DNA of 64,000 nucleotides, from contig CALMUT010000157.1 in the NCBI GenBank assembly GCA_937872925.1, forward strand, positions 60,346 to 124,345, read 5' to 3'. Numbering within the stretch: the first letter of the stretch is position 1; the number at the start of each line of letters is the position of its first letter. A program made the translations under genes and the position numbers. This DNA is from an uncultured Myxococcales bacterium (GTDB taxonomy: Bacteria > Myxococcota_A > Polyangia > Polyangiales > Polyangiaceae). Of the stretch, positions 25,939 through 34,246 are shown piece after piece. A model generated the notes under the pieces. The model saw nothing but the letters and a program-made list of their open reading frames with translations, had not been told where the DNA came from and did no database searches.

Positions 25939-26640
25939 ATGCAACGGCTACTCACGAGTCTCGCCTTTATGTGCCTCGCCTTTGCTGCGTGCCGCCGACC
26001 GCAGCCCGCGGGCGGCCCGGTGCAGGTTCCGCCCGGGCTGTCCCTGGACGAACCCGAGTCACCGCCAGCCGAAGACGGGGACGATGGCGATAATGACAAG
26101 ACCGTCGCGGCCAAGCCGCCCCCGGCCCCCCCGAAACCATCTGCACCGACGGTCCCGCCACCCACCAAGATGGCCGGCTTCAGCTTCGGTCAGTCCCGCG
26201 CTGATGCGTGGCAAGCCTGCAGCAAGAAGGGGACCTGGAAGCGCTACGGGGAGCACTGGCTATGCACCAAGCCCTTGGTCGACCCAGGATTCCAGGGCAG
26301 TCCCGTGCTCAGCTTCTGCGACGATAAAGTATGCGCTATCGGCTTTGCGATCGTGCCAGATAGCGCAGACTACAAGACGTGGTCCGCCACCTTCGAGAAG
26401 ATCCGTCAAATCCTGATCGGTCGTTATGGCGCTGCGACCAAAAGCGAGGAGCAGATCCCTGACGATTGCAAAGGCGAGAACTTCGTCGAGTGTTTGGACG
26501 CTGGCAAAGCGCGCGCGGAGAGCCAGTGGCAGTGGACTGCGGGCCACAAAGTAGCCCTGCGCATGAGTCAAAAGAGCAGCGGCGAAGGCCCGCCCGCGAT
26601 TCGTTTGGTTTCCCTGCCCACGGCAAGCCCACAGCAATAG
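25939..26640 (+). CDS. hypothetical lipoprotein, 233 aa
   Basis: Lipid-anchored envelope protein. The signal MQRLLTSLAFMCLAFAAC ends in a lipobox with Cys18; a Pro/Gly-rich and Asp-rich linker of about 60 residues follows. The rest (KMAGFSFGQSRADAWQACSKKG, then CDDKVCAIGFAIV) looks like a small folded domain with two Cys pairs. It starts six bases after the histidine kinase stop and could be co-transcribed with it; no motif ties them. Confidence 0.7.
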   Translation: MQRLLTSLAFMCLAFAACRRPQPAGGPVQVPPGLSLDEPESPPAEDGDDGDNDKTVAAKPPPAPPKPSAPTVPPPTKMAGFSFGQSRADAWQACSKKGTWKRYGEHWLCTKPLVDPGFQGSPVLSFCDDKVCAIGFAIVPDSADYKTWSATFEKIRQILIGRYGAATKSEEQIPDDCKGENFVECLDAGKARAESQWQWTAGHKVALRMSQKSSGEGPPAIRLVSLPTASPQQ

Positions 26641-26747
26641 GAGTCAGCGCCTGAAGCGACGCCCACGCAACCAATGCGGCGAAGGTCAGGCCTAGGCGCA
26701 CGCTATGCGCCCGGGGCGCTGCAACGTGCCCGAGAAGCAGTGGCACA

Positions 26748-27971
26748 GTGCTTGCGACCCTGCGCGCGGCGCTTGAGCGACGTTCTCGAGCGCGGGTACA
26801 CACCTTGGCCGAGCAAGTTGAAAGACAGTCGTATCTGCTGCCGCGCGCGCGGCTCGACGACTTGATCCAGCTGCTGATCGCCCGTGGCTATCGCGTGCAA
26901 GGGCCAACGCTGCGCGATGGCGCCATCGTTCTCGGGCCGCTGCGCTCGGACCGGGACCTGCCCATTGGATTTACGGACGAGCAGCGCGCCGGCCACTACC
27001 GCGTCGTTCCTCGCCAGGATGTAGCGGTGTTCGGCTACGTCGTCGGCCCCCACAGCTTCAAGGCGGAGCTGCTGCGCCCGGCGCAGACCTTGTTTCGGGC
27101 CAAACGCGAAGCAAAGCGTGTGCGTTTCATCGCCGAAGCCGTGGACGATTCCCCGCTGTGTTTGTTCGGAGCGCGCGCCTGTGATCTGGCGGCGATCGAG
27201 GTGCAGGATGGAGTGCTGCGCGACAGCCAGCACCCCGACGCGTTCTACGCCGCGCGTCGCGCCGCCAGCTGCATCGTGGCCGTTGGCTGTACGCAGAGCG
27301 CGCCGACGTGTTTCTGCGCTTCCATGGGCACCGGTCCGGCGCCCACCCGCGGCTACGATCTAGCTCTAACCGAACTGATCGGCGACGCCGGACACCGCTT
27401 CGTGGTTGCTGTTGGCACGCGCCTCGGTGCGGACTTGGTTGGCGAGCTCGGGCTCGCGCTGGTTCCCGCAGACGACGCCGACTTGGCGCGCGCGGCGCTG
27501 CGCGACACCCGACGCAATATGCGCAAGTCCCTGGAGACGACGGGGTTGCAAGAGATGCTGGCTGCCGCGGCCAACCACCCGCACTGGGACGACGTGGCCG
27601 CCCGCTGTCTGGCCTGCACGAACTGCACCCAGGTGTGCCCCACGTGTTTCTGCGTCGGCGTCGAAGACCGCGTCAGCCTCGACGGCTCCGAGACAGAGCG
27701 CGTGCGGCACTGGGACTCCTGCTTCTCCGCGGAATACTCGAAGCTTCACGGAGGCGCCGTCCGTGCCAGCGTCCGCGCGCGCTACCGGCAGTGGCTGACC
27801 CACAAGCTTTCCACCTGGTTCGATCAGTTCGGACGCTCGGGCTGCGTGGGCTGCGGCCGCTGTATCACGTTTTGCCCCGCAGCCATCGACTTGACAGAAG
27901 AAGTGCAGGCACTGCGTGCGCCGGTGAGTGCGCGCACACGAGCAAGGGGAGACAGCAGCAATGGAAACTGA
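26748..27971 (+). CDS. hydB: group 3b [NiFe]-hydrogenase beta subunit (HydB-type, two 4Fe-4S clusters)
   Basis: Electron-transfer subunit of the NAD(P)-linked soluble hydrogenase/sulfhydrogenase; it relays electrons between the hydrogenase small subunit and the flavoprotein. The C-terminal ferredoxin-like part shows CLACTNCTQVCPTC and CVGCGRCITFCP, the two 4Fe-4S motifs. Start GTG 26748 is taken; TTG at 26805 would begin closer to the conserved domain. It overlaps the next gene by 11 bases. Order here, beta, (CNB protein), gamma, delta, alpha, matches the hydBGDA order of archaeal sulfhydrogenase with one gene added. Confidence 0.88.
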   Translation: MLATLRAALERRSRARVHTLAEQVERQSYLLPRARLDDLIQLLIARGYRVQGPTLRDGAIVLGPLRSDRDLPIGFTDEQRAGHYRVVPRQDVAVFGYVVGPHSFKAELLRPAQTLFRAKREAKRVRFIAEAVDDSPLCLFGARACDLAAIEVQDGVLRDSQHPDAFYAARRAASCIVAVGCTQSAPTCFCASMGTGPAPTRGYDLALTELIGDAGHRFVVAVGTRLGADLVGELGLALVPADDADLARAALRDTRRNMRKSLETTGLQEMLAAAANHPHWDDVAARCLACTNCTQVCPTCFCVGVEDRVSLDGSETERVRHWDSCFSAEYSKLHGGAVRASVRARYRQWLTHKLSTWFDQFGRSGCVGCGRCITFCPAAIDLTEEVQALRAPVSARTRARGDSSNGN

Positions 27972-28431
27972 AAACCTGGCCCGCGCTCTGGCGGAGCACC
28001 CGTTTTGCAAGGACATGCGCCCGGACGACATCGAGTTCTTGAGCGGGTGCGCCAAGAACGCACGCTTTGCCGAAGGCGAATTCCTGGCACGCGAAGGCGA
28101 CGCCGCGGACACCTTGCTGCTGCTGCGCAAGGGCAACGTGGCGTTGGAAGTCCACGTGCCCGGGCGTGGTGACCGGCAACTCGAGACCGTCGGGCCAGGG
28201 GAAGTGCTGGGCTGGAGCGCGCTGTTTCCGCCGCACACCTGGCACCTCGACTTGCGTGCCCTCACGCCCTGCTTGGTCTTTGCCATCGACGGTGTGTGCT
28301 TGCGCAAGAAGGTGGAAGGCGACCACTCCTTCGGCTACTTGGTGACGCGCTTGTTGCTGATGCGTGTGCATGCCCGCCTGGAGCGCGCGCGGTTGGCACA
28401 GCTGGATCTGCTTGCGGCAGAGAACTCATGA
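27961..28431 (+). CDS. cyclic nucleotide-binding-domain-only protein in the hydrogenase operon, 156 aa
   Basis: A single CNB (cNMP-binding-like) domain without the DNA-binding helix-turn-helix of CRP/FNR proteins. The fold runs from MRPDDIEFLSGC through FLAREGDAADTLLLLRKGNVAL to GEVLGWSALFPP, the position of the phosphate-binding cassette, though the usual Glu and Arg of the cassette are not clear. It overlaps hydB by 11 bases and hydG by 4 (ATGA), so it is made with them. Probable role: an allosteric or assembly subunit of the hydrogenase. AAGGGGAGAC precedes the ATG at 27961. Confidence 0.75.
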   Translation: METENLARALAEHPFCKDMRPDDIEFLSGCAKNARFAEGEFLAREGDAADTLLLLRKGNVALEVHVPGRGDRQLETVGPGEVLGWSALFPPHTWHLDLRALTPCLVFAIDGVCLRKKVEGDHSFGYLVTRLLLMRVHARLERARLAQLDLLAAENS

Positions 28432-29255
28432 GCGTTGCTGCACAGCTCGCCATGCTGCCGCGCTCCATGCGCGTGCGCCGCTTCATCCGTGAGAATCACG
28501 ATACGTTCACGCTGGAGCTGGACCCTGGCGAGCCTTTCGTCTTCCGGCCCGGGCAGTTCAACATGCTGCATGTACCGGGCGTGGGCGAGAGCGCCATCTC
28601 GATCAGCGGCGACGCCGCGAAACCCGAGGTGCTGGTGCATACCATCCGCGAGGTTGGCGACGTCACACGGCACCTGGGCCGGCTGCGGCCGGGGGACGAG
28701 CTGGGAGTGCGCGGCCCCTTCGGAGTGGGGTGGCCGGTCGAGCGCGCCCTGGGTCAAGACTTGGTGATCGTCGCGGGCGGCATCGGTCTCGCCCCGCTGC
28801 GGCCGGTGCTGTACTACGCGCTGAAGCATACACGAGTGATCCGCAACGTCTTTCTCGCGTACGGCGCGCGCTCTCCGAAAGACATGCTCTTCGCAAAGGA
28901 CCTGAAGCGCTTCCAAAGGCGCGGCTTGAACGTCGCCGCCACCGTGGACCGCTGGGGCGAGGGTTGGACGGGGCGCATCGGTGTGGTCACGAAGCTGCTC
29001 GAAAACATGCCTTACGAACCCCGCAGCACCATTGCCATGGTGTGTGGTCCGGAAGTGATGATCCGCTTCACCGCACGGGTGCTGGAGCAAGTTGGCATGC
29101 AAAGCTCCGACATCTGGGTCACCTTGGAGCGCAACATGAAGTGCGGCGTGGGCACCTGCGGTCACTGCCAGCTAGGCTCCGTCCTGCTTTGCCGCGACGG
29201 CCCGGTCGTGCCCTATCCAAAGGCGGCACCTCTGCTCAACGTGCGGGAGTTGTGA
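28428..29255 (+). CDS. hydG: group 3b hydrogenase gamma subunit (FAD/NAD(P)H and 2Fe-2S)
   Basis: Flavoprotein of the hydrogenase complex that exchanges electrons with NAD(P)H; ferredoxin reductase fold. The FAD-binding part has RPGQFNMLHV, the nucleotide domain has VIVAGGIGLAPLRPV, and the C-terminus ends with CGVGTCGHCQLGSVLLC, four Cys for a 2Fe-2S cluster as in dihydroorotate dehydrogenase electron subunits. ATG at 28428 overlaps the CNB gene stop. Two bases separate it from hydD. Confidence 0.9.
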   Translation: MSVAAQLAMLPRSMRVRRFIRENHDTFTLELDPGEPFVFRPGQFNMLHVPGVGESAISISGDAAKPEVLVHTIREVGDVTRHLGRLRPGDELGVRGPFGVGWPVERALGQDLVIVAGGIGLAPLRPVLYYALKHTRVIRNVFLAYGARSPKDMLFAKDLKRFQRRGLNVAATVDRWGEGWTGRIGVVTKLLENMPYEPRSTIAMVCGPEVMIRFTARVLEQVGMQSSDIWVTLERNMKCGVGTCGHCQLGSVLLCRDGPVVPYPKAAPLLNVREL

Positions 29256-29257
29256 GC

Positions 29258-30046
29258 ATGAAACAGCGCAAGAAAAAGCTGGCCGTATTCAAGTTTGCGT
29301 CGTGTGACGGCTGCCAACTCAGCCTACTCGACTGCGAAGACGAGCTGCTTGCGGTTGCCGGCGCTGTAGACATTGCGCACTTCTTGGAAGCGTCGAGTCG
29401 GATCCGGCGCGGTCCGTACGATGTGACTCTTGTAGAAGGTTCCGTCACCACGGAGCACGACGCGCTGCGCATTCAGAAAATCCGCGAACAGTCTAAGATC
29501 TTGGTCACCATCGGCGCCTGCGCCACGAGCGGCGGGATCCAGGCGCTGCGCAACAGCCGAGACATCGCGGAGATGGTGCGCGTGGTCTATGCCAGCCCGC
29601 AGTACATCAGCACGCTGGACACGAGCACGGCCATCTCCGACCACGTGCACGTGGACTACGAGCTGCGGGGCTGCCCGGTGAACAAACACCAGTTGCTCAG
29701 CGTGCTGACCAGCCTGCTGCATGGTCAGGTGCCCCGCGTTCCGTCCCATCCGGTGTGTTTGGACTGCAAACGCAGCGGCGTCGTTTGTGTGAGCGTCGTC
29801 GACGGCACGCCATGCCTGGGCCCGGTGACGCACACGGGCTGCGACGCGCTTTGCCCGCGCTACGGGCGAGGATGTTTCGGCTGTTATGGTCCCTCAGACA
29901 CGCCGCAGGTAGCGGCGCAAGCCCTGGTGCTGCGGCGACAGGGGCAGAGCGACGCACAAATCGCTGCCGGGTACGCTTCCTTCAACGTGGGCATGCAGCC
30001 TTTTGCCCAAGAGTTCGCCAAGGGCCTGGCAAAGGACAAGCGCTGA
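29258..30046 (+). CDS. hydD: group 3b [NiFe]-hydrogenase small (delta) subunit
   Basis: Carries the iron-sulfur relay next to the NiFe site. Cys motifs: CDGCQLSLLDCE near the N-terminus with the proximal cluster ligands, GACATSGG, LRGCPVNK, then CLDCKRSGVVC, THTGCDALCP and GCFGCYGP. The absence of a twin-Arg signal means the complex is cytoplasmic. Length 262 aa is normal for this group. ATG 29258; the stop TGA shares its A with the start of the large subunit gene (TGATG). Confidence 0.92.
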   Translation: MKQRKKKLAVFKFASCDGCQLSLLDCEDELLAVAGAVDIAHFLEASSRIRRGPYDVTLVEGSVTTEHDALRIQKIREQSKILVTIGACATSGGIQALRNSRDIAEMVRVVYASPQYISTLDTSTAISDHVHVDYELRGCPVNKHQLLSVLTSLLHGQVPRVPSHPVCLDCKRSGVVCVSVVDGTPCLGPVTHTGCDALCPRYGRGCFGCYGPSDTPQVAAQALVLRRQGQSDAQIAAGYASFNVGMQPFAQEFAKGLAKDKR

Positions 30047-31332
30047 TGCCCAAGACGATCAAAGTGGACTTCTTGACTCGCGTGGAAGGCGAAGGCGCCC
30101 TGCTGATCCGCTTCAAAGGCAAACGCGTCGACAAGGTGGAACTGAACATCTACGAGCCGCCGCGCTTTTTCGAGGCGCTGCTCCTGGGCAAGCCCTGCTT
30201 CGAAGCGCCAGACGTGACTGCGCGCATCTGCGGGATTTGTCCGGTGGCGTATCAAATGAGCGCGTGCCACGCCCTGGAAGCCACCTGGGGCGTGGTGCTG
30301 CCCGACCATCTGCGTCAGCTGCGGCGCCTGCTCTACGCCGGCGAGTGGTTGGAGAGCCACTTGCTGCACATGTTCTTGCTGCATGCTCCGGACTTCCTTG
30401 GCTATCCCGACGCGATGCAGATGGCGCAAGACCATCCGGAGCCCGTGCGCGCCGCGCTGCGCATGAAAAAGGCCGGAAACGCTATCGTGAACGTACTGGG
30501 CGGTCGCGAGATCCACCCCATCAATGTGCGCGTGGGCGGCTTCTACCGTCTGCCAACCCGCGAGGCACTGCAGGCGCTGCTGCCGGAGCTGAAGTGGACT
30601 CGCGAAACGATGCTCGAGTCTCTGGCGTGGATGCGTGGGTTTACGTTTCCGGATCTGGTGCGTGAGCAAGAGCACGTGGCCCTACGCCACAGTCACGACT
30701 ATCCCTTCAGCGAAGGCCGCATCGTCTCGACGGCGGGCTTGGACATCGACGTGGCAACCTACGAAGCGCACTTCGAAGAACGCCACCTACCGCATTCCAC
30801 CGCCTTGCACGCAGTATTGAAACAGCGGGGTGCCTATGTGTGCGGACCGCTGCCCCGGTTGAACTTGAACGCGGATCGACTGCGTCCGGCGGCGCAGCAG
30901 GCGCTCGCAGTTTCCGGTCTAGAGCTGCCTTGTTTTAACCCGTTTCGCTCGATCCTGGCCCGGGGCGTGGAGGTGGTGCAGGCGGCGGACGAAGCGATCG
31001 CCATCATCGAAGCCTACGAACCCGGAGTGCCGAATGTGCCCATCGTGCCCCAGGCAGGACGCGGACACGGCTGCACCGAAGCACCGCGCGGGATCTTGTA
31101 CCACCGCTACGACATATCCGCTGACGGCAGCATCGCAGGCGCGAAGATCGTGCCGCCCACATCTCAGAACCAGGGCAGCATCGAAGACGACTTGCGCGCG
31201 CTCGCACCGCAGTTGGTTGACTTGCCCCATGCCGACGCGACGCGCTTGGCGGAACAAGCCGTGCGCAACTACGATCCGTGTATTTCGTGCTCGACGCATT
31301 TCTTGAAGCTGAACATCGAGCACGCATCGTGA
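30046..31332 (+). CDS. hydA: group 3b [NiFe]-hydrogenase large (alpha) subunit
   Basis: Catalytic subunit with the NiFe(CN)2CO site. Both signature pairs of Cys ligands are present: RICGICP at the N-terminal end (together with RVEGEG) and DPCISCSTH at the C-terminal end. Processing after His should remove the last ten residues (FLKLNIEHAS). Length 428 aa fits group 3b. It overlaps the small-subunit gene by one base and the protease gene by four. The reaction is H2 oxidation or proton reduction coupled to NAD(P), or sulfur reduction in some members. Confidence 0.94.
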   Translation: MPKTIKVDFLTRVEGEGALLIRFKGKRVDKVELNIYEPPRFFEALLLGKPCFEAPDVTARICGICPVAYQMSACHALEATWGVVLPDHLRQLRRLLYAGEWLESHLLHMFLLHAPDFLGYPDAMQMAQDHPEPVRAALRMKKAGNAIVNVLGGREIHPINVRVGGFYRLPTREALQALLPELKWTRETMLESLAWMRGFTFPDLVREQEHVALRHSHDYPFSEGRIVSTAGLDIDVATYEAHFEERHLPHSTALHAVLKQRGAYVCGPLPRLNLNADRLRPAAQQALAVSGLELPCFNPFRSILARGVEVVQAADEAIAIIEAYEPGVPNVPIVPQAGRGHGCTEAPRGILYHRYDISADGSIAGAKIVPPTSQNQGSIEDDLRALAPQLVDLPHADATRLAEQAVRNYDPCISCSTHFLKLNIEHAS

Positions 31333-31832
31333 CGGCGTCAGAGGGCGTCGTCATTGTGGGCGTCGGCTCCGAAAGCATGGGCGACGACGCCGCGGGCCCG
31401 GCAGTGGTGCGGCGCCTGCGGGCGCGCGGCAAACTCGCGCCCAGCGTGCGGTTGGAGATCACCCGAGACCCGACGCAGCTCGTAGCGCTCTTCGACGGTT
31501 GCGCCCACGCCGTCGTGGTGGACGCAGTTCTCGATCCGGAACGCGTCGGCAGCGCTCGCCGCGTCGCACCCGACGCGCTGTCCGCGAAGCCGTGGTGCAG
31601 TAGTAGCCACGGGATCGACGTCGTGGCCGCCCTGGGCTTGATGCAGCGCCTGGCGGAGCGCCCTCCGCCGCAAGTGGACATCGTTGCGGTGTCGATCGCC
31701 GATGCGAAGGTCGCGCCCCGCGAGCTTTCCGCCGAGGTGGACCGAGGGGTGGACGCCGCAGTTACCATCGTGGAAGCGCTGGTTGCTGCAGCCGGAACCA
31801 ATGCCCATGCGGCGCTTGAATTGAGCGACTAG
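31329..31832 (+). CDS. hydrogenase maturation endopeptidase (HycI/HyaD type)
   Basis: Nickel-dependent protease that cuts the C-terminal tail of the hydrogenase large subunit after NiFe insertion. The start IVGVGSESMGDDAAGPAVVR contains the family's Gly-rich beginning and Asp/Glu metal-binding positions, and DAVLD follows at the second position. GTG at 31329 overlaps the hydA stop by 4 bases, which decides the start. The substrate is almost certainly hydA. No hyp genes for NiFe cofactor making are in the window. Confidence 0.85.
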   Translation: MTASEGVVIVGVGSESMGDDAAGPAVVRRLRARGKLAPSVRLEITRDPTQLVALFDGCAHAVVVDAVLDPERVGSARRVAPDALSAKPWCSSSHGIDVVAALGLMQRLAERPPPQVDIVAVSIADAKVAPRELSAEVDRGVDAAVTIVEALVAAAGTNAHAALELSD

Positions 31833-31857
31833 GTGCCCCGTGATAACTTGGGCTGTC

Positions 31858-32742
31858 GTGCGGCAAACCAAATCGCTGCTGTGTGCCGTCGTCGGCCTCT
31901 TCATTGCGTGTTCCAGCACGTCCAGTAAAGAACGCCTGCCCGCCGCAGACGCCGGTGGTTCCGGTGGCGGTGTCTCTGACGCAGCCGTCGATGGCGCGGG
32001 CGGGGCAACGGCGGACGCCAGCGCGGACGCGGCACCCGATGCAGCTACGGACGCGCCGGGAGCGGGTTATGCCGCTGCTGTGCTTGCGGACGATCCCGTG
32101 CTGTATCTGCGCTTCGAAGACAGCGGCGGTGGGGCCGGCTTTCAGCTGCAGAACCTCGGGTCCCTCGGCGAAAAGTGCAGCCTCACATCGGACCAGTTGC
32201 TCTTGGGTCAGCCCGGCATCGGCGCCAGCCTCGCCGTGCAGCTGAATGGAGTGGGCACAATCCAGTGTGAGAGTGCTGTCGCTTTCCCCAACAAAGACAG
32301 CTTCACGCTGGAAGGTTGGTTTCGCATCGCCAACAAGACGGTCTCGCCCCAGCGCTTGATCCACCGCCTCAGCTCCAAAACCGGATCGGCCCAAGGCTAT
32401 TTACTCGAAACCGACCTCAGCGCAGGGCTCGTCGCGCGGCGCTACGAAGACGGAAACCCAGCGTCTGTCGCGCAGCTACTTGGCGCGGGGCTGCCGCTCA
32501 ACAAGTGGACGTACGTCGCTGCTACCTACGACGGCACCAGCAGCAACTTCTGCCTCCAGCTAGACGCCGAGGCTCTCAAGTGCGGGGTGTCCAATCAGAA
32601 ACTGCTAGCGGCGAGCGTACTGCTCACCATCGGCGGCCCTGGGAGCAACTTCCGTGGCTTCATCGACGAAGTCGCGATCTACGCCAAGGCGTTGCCGAAG
32701 AGTCGACTGCTTGAGCACTTCGCGGCCGGCAAGGCGCCGTAG
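31858..32742 (+). CDS. lipoprotein with LamG-like domain, 294 aa
   Basis: Probable surface lipoprotein. The signal VRQTKSLLCAVVGLFIAC gives a lipobox; GTG at 31858 is used, and a frame-preserving GTG at 31840 would add six residues. A long Ala/Asp/Gly-rich linker of about 65 residues follows. The C-terminal two thirds (VLYLRFEDSG, SFTLEGWFRIANK, LNKWTYVAATYDG, GFIDEVAIYAKAL) is a concanavalin A-like/LamG-like beta-sandwich, which usually binds sugars or proteins. Its target is unknown. It is convergent with rpiA. Confidence 0.8.
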   Translation: MRQTKSLLCAVVGLFIACSSTSSKERLPAADAGGSGGGVSDAAVDGAGGATADASADAAPDAATDAPGAGYAAAVLADDPVLYLRFEDSGGGAGFQLQNLGSLGEKCSLTSDQLLLGQPGIGASLAVQLNGVGTIQCESAVAFPNKDSFTLEGWFRIANKTVSPQRLIHRLSSKTGSAQGYLLETDLSAGLVARRYEDGNPASVAQLLGAGLPLNKWTYVAATYDGTSSNFCLQLDAEALKCGVSNQKLLAASVLLTIGGPGSNFRGFIDEVAIYAKALPKSRLLEHFAAGKAP

Positions 32743-32777
32743 ACACCGGGGTGGAACGCCGCCAGCGGGGCTTTCCC

Positions 32778-33452
32778 TCAACTCGGTCGATCGAGCCGAC
32801 GCACGCCGCCGTCGCCTGCCACCAGCACGGTCGTGGCGCGCCCTACGAATAGGCCCGTTTCCACCACGCCGGGCAAGAGGGACAGCGCGCTCTCCAGCTC
32901 GGCGGGGTTCGCGATCACGCCCGCGTTTAGATCGTAAATGGGATTGCCGGAATCCGTGCGCACCTGCTTGCCGTCTTTGACGCGTAAGACCGGCTTGCCG
33001 TACCCGGAGAGCAACGCGGCCGTCGCGGCGTGGCCAAAGTCGAGCACTTCGACCGGCACGGCCCAACGCTCGCCGAGCTGTTTGCTCATCTTGCTTTCGT
33101 CCACGACGATCACGTTCTGCTTGGACGCGGCTGCGACGATCTTTTCGCGGGCATGGCAAGCGCCGCCACCCTTGATCAGGTCCAACTCCGCGCTGACTTC
33201 GTCGGCGCCGTCCACGGTCATCACGATGTCCCAGGGACCGTTGGGATCCAACAGCGGGATCCCCAAGCGTTCGGCCTGGGCGTGGCTCTGTGCACTGGTC
33301 GGCACGCCAACCAGCTTGCGTCCCTCCTTGACCAGGCGTCCCACACCATCGATGAACAAGGTCGCCGTCGACCCCGTGCCCAGACCGATGATGCCGCCCT
33401 GGGGCAACAGTTCCAATGCGGCTTCCGCAGCGCGGCGTTTGGCGTCACTCAT
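32778..33452 (-). CDS. rpiA: ribose-5-phosphate isomerase A
   Basis: Interconverts ribose 5-phosphate and ribulose 5-phosphate in the pentose phosphate pathway; cytoplasmic. Motifs: GLGTGSTATLFID near the N-terminus, VDGADEV and KGGGACHAREKIV with the catalytic and phosphate-binding residues. ATG at 33452 gives 224 aa, the family's normal length; the frame is open 69 codons further upstream but those residues are low-complexity and overlap the next gene's promoter. Confidence 0.95.
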   Translation of the reverse strand: MSDAKRRAAEAALELLPQGGIIGLGTGSTATLFIDGVGRLVKEGRKLVGVPTSAQSHAQAERLGIPLLDPNGPWDIVMTVDGADEVSAELDLIKGGGACHAREKIVAAASKQNVIVVDESKMSKQLGERWAVPVEVLDFGHAATAALLSGYGKPVLRVKDGKQVRTDSGNPIYDLNAGVIANPAELESALSLLPGVVETGLFVGRATTVLVAGDGGVRRLDRPS

Positions 33453-33643
33453 GGGCGCATCGAAGACGCGCTCGGCGCGGGGGTCAACCGGCGCGCCTGG
33501 AACTGTGGGTGCGGGCGCGCGTCCACCTATCTGGATGCCGGCGGGAGTTGCTGCGCCGGGCCCTGGACCTGCTGAAGCGTCCTTCCGCGTGGGTAGACAA
33601 ATGTGTGTAAGCCAGACGCGGCTCGCGCGTTTTCCCTTGCACC

Positions 33644-34156
33644 ATGAAGCGAAACTCACTCATTCGAACGGGCGTTGTCGCTGTGTGCGCGTTGACGGCG
33701 GCAGCATGTGCCGCCGGCATGCCCAGTCCGAACAACACCGCGCTCACGCCCGCGCAGACGCCCGCGCCCGAAGCCGAACCTGCCAAAGCGCCGCCGGCCT
33801 CGCAGCCACCGTCGCCCCGCGCCACCGGCGTGTGCGCGGAAATGAATCGCCACGACTGCATGCACTCGCCGGATTGCGTGCTGGAGGCAGTCCCCGACGG
33901 CAGTCATCCAGGAAAATACCGCTGCCGCGCCGCCACCAGCGCGTGTGAAAAGGATCTGGCGCAGATCGCGTTCTACGAAAGCACGCCGCCCGAGGGTCTG
34001 TGCACCTCACGCCCCGGGTGCCGCTACGAAAAACCCGGCTGCTACTGCATGTGTCGCGGCTACGGCCAAACCTCCGCGGCCGATGGCGCCGAAAGCCCGG
34101 AGTGTGACTGCGTCTGCGCCGGCGGCAATCCGCCCCTGTGTGTGGACGCGAAGTAG
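33644..34156 (+). CDS. Cys-rich lipoprotein, 170 aa
   Basis: Probable lipid-anchored protein. Signal MKRNSLIRTGVVAVCALTAAAC with a lipobox, a Pro/Ala-rich linker of about 40 residues, then a Cys-rich domain with repeated pairs (CMHSPDC, CEKD, CTSRPGC, GCYCMCRGY, CDCVCAGG). The number and spacing of Cys suggests several disulfides. Its last 46 bases are part of the 110-bp repeat found again at 39591-39700. In the inferred earlier state it was convergent with mutM, stops 10 bases apart. No family recognised. Confidence 0.75.
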   Translation: MKRNSLIRTGVVAVCALTAAACAAGMPSPNNTALTPAQTPAPEAEPAKAPPASQPPSPRATGVCAEMNRHDCMHSPDCVLEAVPDGSHPGKYRCRAATSACEKDLAQIAFYESTPPEGLCTSRPGCRYEKPGCYCMCRGYGQTSAADGAESPECDCVCAGGNPPLCVDAK

Positions 34157-34220
34157 GCGCGCGGCTTCAGCGCTGACACGCCGGGCAATAGCAACTCGAG
34201 CGCTGCGCGATCACTTTGCG
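34111..34220 (+). repeat. 110-bp direct repeat, left copy
   Basis: Identical, base for base, to 39591-39700 in the same orientation, 5480 bp apart. It consists of the end of the Cys-rich lipoprotein gene (34111-34156), 10 bases between genes, and the 3' end of mutM (34167-34220, minus strand). Identity stops abruptly at both sides. Confidence 0.97.
34167..34220 (-). pseudogene. mutM 3'-end remnant
   Basis: Eighteen codons, including the stop, identical to the end of the intact mutM gene (39647-39700), encoding the second zinc-finger half CYCPACQR. It has no start and no upstream coding sequence. It is the left end of the inferred insertion duplication. Confidence 0.9.
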
Positions 34221-34246
34221 TCGCCCCTCGCTGTAGTCCTCGCGGA

